Shown: positions 8,477 to 14,999 of the stretch, in pieces
Layout: each line of letters starts with the position of its first letter
Position numbering within the stretch: the first letter of the stretch is position 1
DNA from: Russula earlei
Taxonomy: Eukaryota > Basidiomycota > Agaricomycetes > Russulales > Russulaceae
Assembly: GCA_025769875.1 (NCBI GenBank)
Contig: JAGFNK010001098.1
Location: 1-14,999 of the forward strand
Length of the DNA stretch: 14,999 nt
Reading direction: 5' to 3'
Translations under genes and position numbers: made by a program
The notes under the pieces: generated by a model
The model's input: the letters and a program-made list of their open reading frames with translations, nothing else
What the model was told of the DNA's origin: nothing
The model's database searches: none

Positions 8477-8736
8477 TGGTGAGAGAAGTCCAGGTACGGG
8501 TGATGGAATGGTAGAAATGGCTTCAATTTGTGGGCCCATGTGAGGGCCGTAGTTAAAATCACAAGTACACTATGGGCTTGGTAATTGTACACCAAAGTAC
8601 ATACTGTAAGTAGTTTTTTATGATTTTATGTATTACATTGTATGAGATCATAGCGAAACGGAACGTACGAATTCATCGTGGATACAAAACGTACATGTGC
8701 GCGTGAAATATACAACTGAAACATACATTTACATCA
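8477..8736 (-). repeat. Right LTR (5' LTR of the minus-strand copia element)
   Basis: 260 bp, the partner of 4012-4272. On the plus strand it starts TGGTGAGAGAAG and ends TTTACATCA. It keeps ten CpG dinucleotides. It borders CpG-rich sequence on its right. Confidence 0.95.
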
Positions 8737-8741
8737 TGGTC
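8737..8741 (+). repeat. Target-site duplication, right copy (TGGTC)
   Basis: Identical to 4007-4011. Confidence 0.9.
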
Positions 8742-8841
8742 TCGACTCCATTCTCGTGGAACTGCCGTCTCTCACAACTTGCTCTGGAAGGCCCTAGACA
8801 TACACCAAAGTTGTTCACCACCCAAGACAAGGCAAAGGTGA
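8742..8841 (+). pseudogene. 3' part of the gene interrupted by the copia insertion
   Basis: In phase with 3815-4011 once the element and one TGGTC are removed. It encodes RLHSRGTAVSHNLLWKALDI and a few more residues, ending at TGA 8839-8841. Alternatively AAAG|GTGAAC at 8837-8838 is a splice donor with an acceptor near 8887 (TAATTAG). It has no start codon of its own. The protein is unassigned. Confidence 0.35.
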
Positions 8842-9890
8842 ACATCATGCTGCGAAGAGCAACGGTTAGATGTAGGTTCCTAATTAGCTTCGCCCGCTCC
8901 AGTCTCAGTCTCGCCGATCGCCGCCGCCTCTTTGTTGCTCACTGTCGCCCCCACGTCTTTAGCGCCTGCCTTCATCGTCGTTCCTACTCTGTCTGCCACC
9001 TCCTCTGCTCCGTCTCCAGTCACCGCAGGTTCACCCTCACTCACCGCTGTCGCCCCAGCTCCGTTCCTTGTCTCAGTCTTGGTCTCACCCTCAGCCACCA
9101 TCTCAGCGCTAGCTGCCATCGCCGCCGTGGTTCTAGTTCCGCGTGACACCAGCATCGCAGCGTTGTTGCCGTCCTTCGCTACCAGGATCGCCCAAGGAGA
9201 CCAAGAAGGCCCCGGACCAGAGCCCAGCCAGGCGCCGCCACAGGAGCAGACGCTGCCACCAAACCGCCAACAAAGAAGACGCTGCCGATACCAGCAGCAC
9301 GCCTCCCGCCGCCTTTCACATCATCTCCCCTTCCACTCGCGCGTTCACACATACCATTGCCACCTGCATGGAGGAAGCCCCTTCATAGCTATCGCAAGGC
9401 GCTGGCACGAGCAACGCACTAGTCGGCCCTGCCGCCGACCACACCCTCCACCTCCGTTGACAATGCTACGCGGCCTTCCGCAGAGCTCACCACTCAATGC
9501 GAAAAAGCCGATGGCGCGCCCGCGACCGCAGCAGCAGGAGCAGCAGCTATGCGCTGCACCACCACGACGCACGACGACAGAGTGGAGCACGCACATGTGC
9601 ACGCCCTGCCCCTCTCCACTACTGGCTCGTCGACGCCCACACCACACAGTCCCCCCTCCTTGACTTACGTACCAGCATAGGATGACCTCGAGCGCTCCAT
9701 CATCCCCCTTTTCGTTGCCAGCAGTTCAAGCTTGCTCCTCGGTTTGTCAGTCGCAAGCTCACTTTCTTCTTGCACAACGGAGGACCTCAGGACAGCTGCA
9801 GCTATGACGACACCACAACGCGCATACGGCTGAAAACTCCACTCTAGACAGTTTGACTGGGGACAGTCAAAATTTCATGCCACTAGGCAG
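8842..9890. other. CpG-rich block with overlapping open frames, coding unclear
   Basis: This kilobase is much richer in CpG than the sequence on its left. Long frames overlap: plus 8932-9663 (Ala/Ser/Pro/Val-rich, then Arg/Gln-rich), plus 8697-9146, plus 9143-9388 (KETKKAPDQSPARRRHRSRR...) and minus 8880-9155 (Ala/Glu/Gly/Thr-rich). None contains a domain I know, and all are low-complexity, as expected from GC-rich sequence read in any frame. It could be exon and promoter sequence of the gene interrupted at 4011, or a decayed Ser/Thr/Ala-rich exon. I cannot choose a frame. Confidence 0.4.
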
Positions 9891-10091
9891 GAGATGTATA
9901 GTGGATTGTGGCTGGCCGCAGAATTTGCTTGCATGACTCATGTACATCATTGCCCTCATCGTGCGTCCGGTCACTTCCAGTTTGCCCTCGCATCACCTCA
10001 CGTCCCTCGACTATGCTCGCTGTTGAACTGGAACCCGAACAGATCAAAGAAGGCGAAGACCTTCATACAAGGTTCAAGATCCGCTCATAGA

Positions 10092-10405
10092 TGTTACGTG
10101 TTAGACAGAACTTTAGTATATGCGCTTATGGCAATAGGGTTACGCATACTACACTATCTATCACAAGATGCAGCCTTATGCTGCGTCTAGAACGTTTCCA
10201 CATCACGCGTCACCCAATGCGCAATATAGTGGACACCTGTAGTCACCTCTTTTGGACTTAGGAACAGCCCTGTGTCATAGAGGTATAAATACCATACTTG
10301 TAGACGAGTATACATATCGCTCTACACCCCAATATCACTTGAGCATTAGCACAACCTCTAAGGTGGGTTGCTTGGCCTGTTAGCTGCGCTCTATGCTGCG
10401 CGACA
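10092..10405 (+). repeat. Putative 5' LTR of a second, plus-strand copia element
   Basis: The right edge is well placed: ...GCGCGACA ends directly before a tRNA-Met-type primer site. The left edge (TGTTACGTGTTAG at 10092) is inferred only from TG...CA convention. Inside are a GCAGC...GCTGCG hairpin (about 10171-10186), TATAAATA at 10284-10291 and the promoter-like spacing of U3/R. No 3' LTR was found in the window. Confidence 0.55.
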
Positions 10406-10420
10406 GGTTATGGGCCCTGC
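10406..10420 (+). promoter_or_regulatory. Primer-binding site, initiator tRNA-Met anticodon arm
   Basis: GGTTATGGGCCCTGC follows the putative LTR end (GACA). It shares its first 14 bases with the primer site of the minus-strand copia element and matches the initiator tRNA-Met anticodon arm. The gag ATG comes about 150 nt downstream. Confidence 0.8.
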
Positions 10421-10573
10421 AAGCCATGTGCCTTCATCGGCTGCAACGATGGCGAAGCATCCCTGAAGCCTGCATGCTGCGGCGAGCTAGTCTACCCTAT
10501 GGGGAGACTATGTCGGCTTGTTTGAATACAAAACTCTTACTGACGACCTCTAAGCCCCTTTCTAACAGCTACA

Positions 10574-11660
10574 ATGTCGTTGTCTCAACCCTCTGCCCCT
10601 GTTGTCCCCATCCTTGATTGTGCGAACTATGGTATTTGGTCAAAGGCTATGAAAGCCTACCTCATGTCCATTGGACTGTGGGGTTACTGCAATGGCACAT
10701 TTGAACTACCAGTCCTTCCTGGACTTCCTCAGGCGCCTCTTGCTGAAGAGATTGCTGCCCAGGCTGCCGCTATTGTAGCCCTGAGAGAATGGAACAAAGG
10801 AAATGATATGGCAGTCGGTCATATGGTCCTTAGATCGAGTATTGCGATCCAACAAGATCTTACGTCCTTGGATAACGCTGAGACTATCTGGAATTGCCTT
10901 GAAACCCTTTATGGCATGGCGACAACAGTTAGCATCTATAAGGACTTTAAGGAAGCCATCTCCATTCGCATTAACCCGAGCCAACATCCTGGCCCACAAA
11001 TAGATTGGATACACGCTGCATTCCAGCGTCTTACCGCCTCCTCCCTTCCCATCCCTGACACCCTGCAGGCGCTCATCATACTTGCTGCCATTCCCCAGAA
11101 ATGGGAAATGCTTGTCCATATTGTTACTCAGAACTATGAAGTGGCCGACCTTAACGCTAAGGACGTCTGAGAGGCAATCGTCTCTCAATATCAAACTGAG
11201 ATCAATCGTGGAACAGGCAAGAAGCACAGCACGCAGAAGCTTTCAGCTGTCAAGCGCAAGAATGGTGACCCCTTCCTTCTCCAATCAGCAGCAGGGCAAT
11301 AAGCCCAAGCGCGATGAAGATAAGGACAAGCGCCAGCGCGGTAAGCGCGGCAGCAAAGGAAAAGGGAAAGGCAAGGAGAAAGCTGATCAAAGCCATGGTC
11401 CCGGACATTCTCATATTGTGGATGTTGCCGCACTCCCACTCCCGACCATTACTACTATCGCCCATCTGGGTCCTTCGGGGATCCAACAACGTACCGTCCC
11501 AACTGCGACTGACCCTCGCAAACGCACTCACGGCCCTTACAAGGCCTTAAACAAAGCGCTTGATCTTGCTGACGATCTTGGGGTAACTCCCACTATACAG
11601 ACAGTCAAGACCCTCGAGCAGCGGATTTCGACTCAATCCACTGCTTCATCAAGTTGTTAA
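10574..11660 (+). pseudogene. Gag of a second copia-type element, broken
   Basis: The start is ATG 10574 (MSLSQPSAPVVPILDCANYG). Typical copia Gag features follow: NYGIWSKAMKAYL near residue 20, VLRSSIAIQQDLTSLDNAET near 90, TLYGMATTVSIYKDFKEAIS, INPSQHPGPQIDW and LAAIPQKWEMLV. TGA 11168-11170 (AKDV*EAIV) falls where I recall Arg in relatives. A frameshift at about 11262-11275 moves the rest to another frame (SFSNQQQGNKPKRDEDKDK, a Lys/Arg-rich stretch, GHSHIVDVA, GPYKALNKALDLADDLGV), stopping at 11660. No CCHC knuckle is evident; the basic stretch may bind nucleic acid instead. Protease, integrase and RT do not follow, so the element is truncated here. The resemblance to abundant Agaricomycete Gag proteins is strong. 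Confidence 0.85.
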
Positions 11661-12000
11661 GATCTGACGGATCTTAGTACCGACTCTTTAGTGAAAGAGT
11701 TGCTTGATATAGTTCAAGCACTAGACTTCAAACCCTTTGATATTATCTCAGGAAGATTGAATGTAGAAAAGAGAGGGACCTCTTTCAGTTAGAGTCTGCA
11801 CTATAATTTTGTTTAGATCTGTTGACAAGATGGTTGTCTTGTTAAGAGAGTAAGTCAAGCGTAAGGCTCGACTTCTTGGTACCACAGACTATTTATACGA
11901 TATCTCAACAACTACTGATCCGATTCGTACGAAACTCGGGGTGCACATAGCTGAGAACCAGTAGTATCCAAATACAGAAAGCGCAATTTAAAATGTTAGA
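11661..12000. other. AT-rich sequence downstream of the gag, unassigned
   Basis: An open frame from about 11662 to 11790 reads DLTDLSTDSLVKELLDIVQA and continues to a TAG. It looks more protein-like than random, but I cannot place it and it is out of phase with gag. From 11790 to 12000 I see only AT-rich sequence, including an imperfect hairpin around 11825-11850 (GACAAGATGGTTGTCTTG). Confidence 0.3.
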
Positions 12001-12022
12001 AATGACTCACACGTGAGTCATT
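12001..12022. promoter_or_regulatory. 10-bp-arm palindrome with two TGACTCA sites and CACGTG
   Basis: AATGACTCAC (12001-12010) pairs exactly with GTGAGTCATT (12013-12022) around AC. It contains two inverted TGACTCA sites (12003-12009, 12014-12020), the Gcn4/AP-1-type bZIP consensus, and a CACGTG E-box at 12010-12015. It lies 170 bp upstream of the WD40-like gene remnant. Regulatory function is inferred from the motif only. Confidence 0.45.
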
Positions 12023-12042
12023 CTTTCCTAGTATCAGTCATG

Positions 12043-12120
12043 AATCAGTAAGCAATCAGTAAGCAATCAGTAAGCAATCAGTAAGCAGACCATGATCAAG
12101 ATCAGTAAGCAATCACTAAG
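12043..12120 (+). repeat. 11-bp tandem repeat (AATCAGTAAGC)
   Basis: Four exact head-to-tail copies run 12043-12086. After a 14-nt interruption a copy lacking its first base (12101-12110) and a variant (AATCACTAAG, 12111-12120) follow. An unstable minisatellite of this kind may mark a recombination or truncation point left of the next gene remnant. Confidence 0.85.
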
Positions 12121-12190
12121 CCAGACATATGAGTAATCACAGATGAGTCAGCAAAACAGATGACAGTTGGAGAACAAGAGAATCTTAACA

Positions 12191-12937
12191 AGTGGGTATG
12201 CGTCTCTCAACTGTGATGGCAAGCTCTTGCTTGTTTCCAATCTCAAAGATGGTGTCAGAATACCAATTTCCTAGCCTGGACAAAATCCAGACCTTCACAC
12301 ACCCAATACAGACCAACTGTATCCTCCAGACAAGGTCTTTACTGTTATGGAATCTCGTTGTTGCAGGTGGCGATAATGGCTTCGCTTGCGTGTTCAACCA
12401 ATCAGTGGCCAGCTAGTCACCGAGATTCACCATGGAGGTGGGCACTCCATTAACCTTCCTTGCCCATAACATATAGTTGACGTGTTATAGCTTGTGGTCA
12501 GCTCGTACAGGTTGTTGAGGTAGCTCTTGTGGCCACTGATTTGCGAGCTACATGCTCACTTTCCGAGTGCAGGCTTTTGTTGACCCTGGTGGACAATGTG
12601 TCATAGTTACGGCTGCCTCAGGTGAAGCGCCATACGAACTAAAAATATGGTTGTATCAAACTCCAAAGGTGTGTACATATGGCTGATCCCATGTGCATAT
12701 GATGAATTTGGCATTTAGGCACCCGTAGCCTCAAAGGAGCCAACGCAATCTCCTCTCAGCACTTCTCTCTCGACGTGGTGGGATCGAATCGCCATTGCAT
12801 TCATCGCCTTCTTGTTTTTGCTGTTTCTTATCGTTCTCGTGGGAACGTTTTTGGTAACCCATCCGCGACGCTCTCTCAATGGTCTAGTGGGGGGTATCAC
12901 CCTTGGAGATTGTAATGGAGATCATGATGACTCGTAA
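12191..12937 (+). pseudogene. WD40-like protein with C-terminal membrane helix, decayed
   Basis: Pieces in order: GYASLNCDGKLLLVSNLKDG; EYQFPSLDKIQTFTHPIQTN; LVVAGGDNGFACVFNQ; GQLVTEIHHGG; GQLVQVVE. A likely intron (GTAGCT...GTGCAG, about 12517-12571) joins GQLVQVVE to AFVDPGGQCVIVTAASGEAP and ELKIWLYQTPK. A 50-nt intron at 12669-12718 joins PK to APVASKEP in phase. The last exon (12719-12937) encodes a helix of about 22 hydrophobic residues (IAIAFIAFLFLLFLIVLVG), a basic stop-transfer HPRR and a short acidic tail ending at TAA. Alternating DGxxLLVSN / VVAGGDNGxxxVF / LKIW blocks are WD40-blade-like, so this resembles an Agaricomycete WD40 protein anchored by one helix. Frame jumps near 12252, 12400 and 12470 and a missing N-terminus point to a pseudogene; some jumps may be unrecognised introns. 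Confidence 0.55.
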
Positions 12938-13441
12938 AATTTGTCAAAAAAAGGTGTTGTGTTAGTGACCGTGCTATGTGTGATACATGAAATCGGGCTC
13001 TGTCTGCCGCTAGCTTCTAGAGTGTCGCCATGGCGAGTGGGTCTGCACAGAAGACATTTCGCTATGCTATCCCCTCGATTTTTTTGTGGATGGCGAGCGA
13101 GATCCGCCCCCTTTTGTCCCATTGAGTGAGTCATCCACAGCGCGATTGTGCATTCAAATTGCCGCCTTTTGATCTAATTTAATAGACCGTCATGTGTTTT
13201 GCCGAGTGGATTATTGTCAGCGCATATGCATATTAGGGGCCAATCGACCGAGTTCACATAGTGCCAAAACCCCAACTCCATATCCAACCGTCCTTTATCA
13301 CCTCATGTCCCAACACGGCATCCCAGTTGAGTCGTTTCTCTCATTGCGTCTTCTCTGCTGAGTAAAATTGTAGAACCGGGGGGCTCCTCGTTTCACTGTT
13401 GCCACTCGATCAGCCCGTCCCTTCGACTTTGAAGACGAGAG
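12938..13441 (+). promoter_or_regulatory. Intergenic region and probable promoter of the gene at 13442
   Basis: About 500 bp between the stop at 12937 and the ATG at 13442, with moderate CpG content. CCAAT occurs at 13240-13244. The 60 nt before the ATG are pyrimidine-rich, as in many basidiomycete leaders. No clear TATA box is seen close to the start. A 62-codon frame at 12941-13129 is probably chance. Confidence 0.4.
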
Positions 13442-14585
13442 ATGCAGTCCGATGACCCGGACATCCCCTATGATGACGACCTGAATATGGACACTGACAT
13501 GGAGCATACAATTGGCACAGGTCAGTGCACGGCGTTGACCGACTTGTGCTCAATTGTCTGCAGGCAGCCTTGGCCTTAGTATGAGCGCATTCAATCAGCT
13601 CGTTAATGCTGCTTCTGAGACAGCAGCCGTGGCGGTCATGAGAGCCATGAGAGCTGGGGACATGAATCCACCTAATAATGTTCCTGCTCCTCCTGAAGAT
13701 CCAGGTACCACCGGAAACGAATTGGACACGGGCGTTCCCAAGCCTTTCCAACGTATGTGTTTCCCGGCTCTATGACCTTTTGTTGTCATCACTTTTGCAG
13801 CCCCACGCGGTAAGAAGAAGACTCCTCGTGCAAACCAGAACAAACTTGTGGATGTATGTAGTTCTACCTCCACCTCCCATTCATTGTTGCTACTGACGTC
13901 TCTCTCCTAGGAGGCAATGCGCAAGTTCCTGGATAACAAAGGTGCTCTTGCAAGAAGGGATTTCTTCCCTGACGAACCCGACAAGCGAATGGTTGATGCG
14001 TTCGAACAGTATGGTGTTGGTGGCCCGAATCCCGAGCTCCTCGTGTTTCCTTGACACAGACCTTCAAGGGAAAATGGAACAAGGAGGTGGTTGACCTGCT
14101 CACGACAGCTTTTATCACGGACGTCAAAAAGGGAGCATATCAGCCCGTCCAGCACAATTGGACGCAGATGACCGTAAAAGGAAGAGGTGCCAGAGCAAGC
14201 TATATCGCACGCAGTACATTTGCCGGACAGGAAAGCGCCCATATACAGATAAGGTCGCCCGGATGTATCAAAGGCGGCAGGAGGTTTGTCTTCTCATCGC
14301 GCGTCGCACCTTTCACTGACCTTTCCATAGACGTACTACAGAAGGAGGAAGATATGTGAGTTTAACAGCCATAGAGACTCAGAAACATGGAAGCGTGTGG
14401 GCATATTGCTGGACGCCCTTGGCCCTCGGGGTACAAGTGATGATGAGACCGACGACGATTCAAACCATTCGAATCGAGACTCACGCTTTAAGACCCTCCG
14501 GCATCTTGATATGGGTTTTCTGAATCCTGCCATGGCCGACATATGGGCGGTGGAATCATATGTTGAAAATGCACAGTGTGTGTGA
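13442..14585 (+). pseudogene. Five-exon gene of a basidiomycete hypothetical family, two frame breaks
   Basis: Exon 1 (13442-13520) encodes MQSDDPDIPYDDDLNMDTDM and six more residues. Introns are 13521-13563 (GTCAGT...CTGCAG), 13753-13800 (GTATGT...TTGCAG), 13854-13910 (GTATGT...TCCTAG) and 14284-14330 (GTTTGT...CCATAG). Exons 1 to 3 stay in phase through the first three introns. Exon 2 gives SLGLSMSAFNQLVNAASETA; exon 3 is basic (PRGKKKTPRANQNKLVD). Exon 4 (13911-14283) begins EAMRKFLDNKGALARRDFF and has breaks near 14052 (VFP* / TQTFKGKWNKEVVDLL) and near 14160 (HNWTQM / DRKRKRCQSKLYRTQY), each explainable by a small indel. Exon 5 contains YYRRRKICEF, WKRVGILLDALGPRGTSDDE and an acidic run, then stops at 14583-14585. 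From memory, the order WNK / KLYR / RRR..I / LGP.G.S.DE matches a large Agaricomycete hypothetical family of unknown function. The breaks could be real decay or sequencing errors; the C-terminus seems short. Confidence 0.65.
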
Positions 14586-14620
14586 TTAGATAGCAGCAGA
14601 TGATAAGATCGCAGGCAGAT

Positions 14621-14712
14621 CTATCAGACAATAGTCCAGTTTAGTTGATACAAAACTGATATAAATAATGTACCTATCAGACAATAGTTCAGTTTAGTTG
14701 ATACAAAACTGA
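14621..14712 (+). repeat. 39-bp direct repeat, two copies 14 nt apart
   Basis: 14621-14659 and 14674-14712 are identical except for one C/T difference, starting CTATCAGACAATAGT and ending GATACAAAACTGA. Each copy contains short inverted arms (CAGTTT/AAACTG). It begins 35 nt after the stop of the preceding gene. Confidence 0.85.
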
Positions 14713-14999
14713 AGTGATCTACATGCTTTGTGGTGTTCTTAAGTACCTGAGACCACCACTAAGTGCAGTGCAGCAAACTACCATTATGGATCACTAAGTA
14801 TGTCTGAGGATCAGTGGTTACTAGCTACTGATTGTCCGAAATCATCTAATCAATGTCTCTAATGCGTGCTGTAGCGTATGAGCTGAAGCTGGTAATGCCT
14901 CTGGGTGATCTGACACATCAATGCATCAGAGTTGTGATTGCATCACAATGCACCTGGGGCTCAGGCCAGTGCTGATCTCAACATTCCCCCATGATTAGG
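14713..14999. other. Unassigned AT-rich end of window
   Basis: No credible open frame or structural motif was found; CpG is scarce again. GGATCA-like words recur (14790s, 14813). It may belong to a repeat that continues beyond the window. Confidence 0.4.

Larger units (their letters stand above)
4012..8736 (-). mobile_element. Full-length but inactive Ty1/copia LTR retrotransposon
   Basis: The 4.7-kb element lies on the minus strand: 5' LTR at 8477-8736, primer site, gag with zinc knuckle, aspartic protease, integrase, reverse transcriptase, RNase H, 3' LTR at 4012-4272. The PR-IN-RT-RH order defines Ty1/copia (Pseudoviridae-like). LTRs begin and end TG...CA and are bounded by the TGGTC duplication, so the insertion itself is structurally complete. 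The polyprotein is dead: at least eight in-frame TGA codons, one TAA, several frameshifts, an RT deletion and a lost RT catalytic Asp. The LTRs differ at about two dozen positions in 260 (roughly 9%), so the insertion is old. Confidence 0.95.

Noticed and set aside
8880..9155. Minus-strand Ala/Glu/Gly-rich 91-codon frame as a real protein
   Set aside because: Its low complexity mirrors the CpG-rich plus-strand frames; there is no domain and no way to prefer this strand.
10706..11227. Minus-strand 173-codon frame
   Set aside because: It is the antisense of the plus-strand Gag, which has recognisable family blocks.
12043..12120. CRISPR-like array
   Set aside because: The units are 11 bp and directly adjacent without spacers; this is a minisatellite in a eukaryotic window.

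Overview
The window looks like a repeat-rich, gene-poor stretch of a basidiomycete (probably Agaricomycete) nuclear genome. The reasons are short GT-AG introns of about 43-77 nt, two Ty1/copia LTR retrotransposons of a type common in mushroom-forming fungi, and decayed genes whose translations resemble large basidiomycete-specific hypothetical families. Family recognition is from memory; no search was run. There is no rRNA, tRNA, CRISPR array or bacterial-style operon.

Layout: 1-1270 is non-coding, with several perfect hairpins and a TATA/AATAAA pair that could belong to an old LTR. 1270-1519 is a small CpG-rich patch with a strong Kozak ATG, probably a promoter plus a broken first exon. 1557-2925 (minus) is a spliced, decayed hypothetical gene. 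3200-3800 is LTR- or promoter-like. 4012-8736 is a full-length copia element on the minus strand, with 261/260-bp LTRs and a 5-bp target duplication (TGGTC). It sits inside an open frame that reads 3815-4011 and resumes at 8742-8838. 8842-9890 is a CpG-rich block with overlapping open frames but no gene I can assign. 10092-11660 is the 5' part of a second copia element on the plus strand: putative LTR, primer site and broken gag, with no pol. 12001-12120 holds a palindrome with two TGACTCA sites and an 11-bp tandem repeat. 12191-12937 is a decayed WD40-like gene ending in a membrane helix. 13442-14585 is a five-exon gene of a basidiomycete hypothetical family with two frame breaks. A 39-bp direct repeat (14621-14712) and unassigned sequence close the window.

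The unifying theme is decay through CpG loss. In the full element, at least eight in-frame stops are TGA, most of them at positions where related elements carry arginine (CGA to TGA). One RT catalytic Asp has become Asn in a context that fits CpG to CpA. Nine of the ten CpGs in the right LTR are TpG or CpA in the left LTR. This is the signature of cytosine-methylation-driven deamination, and it contrasts with the CpG-rich blocks at 1270-1500, 8880-9830 and around 13000-14300. Both copia elements carry a primer-binding site matching the anticodon arm of initiator tRNA-Met (GGTTATGGGCCCTG), implying half-tRNA priming. I found no convincing novel defence or biosynthetic system; the most informative features are the nested insertion and the mutational pattern.
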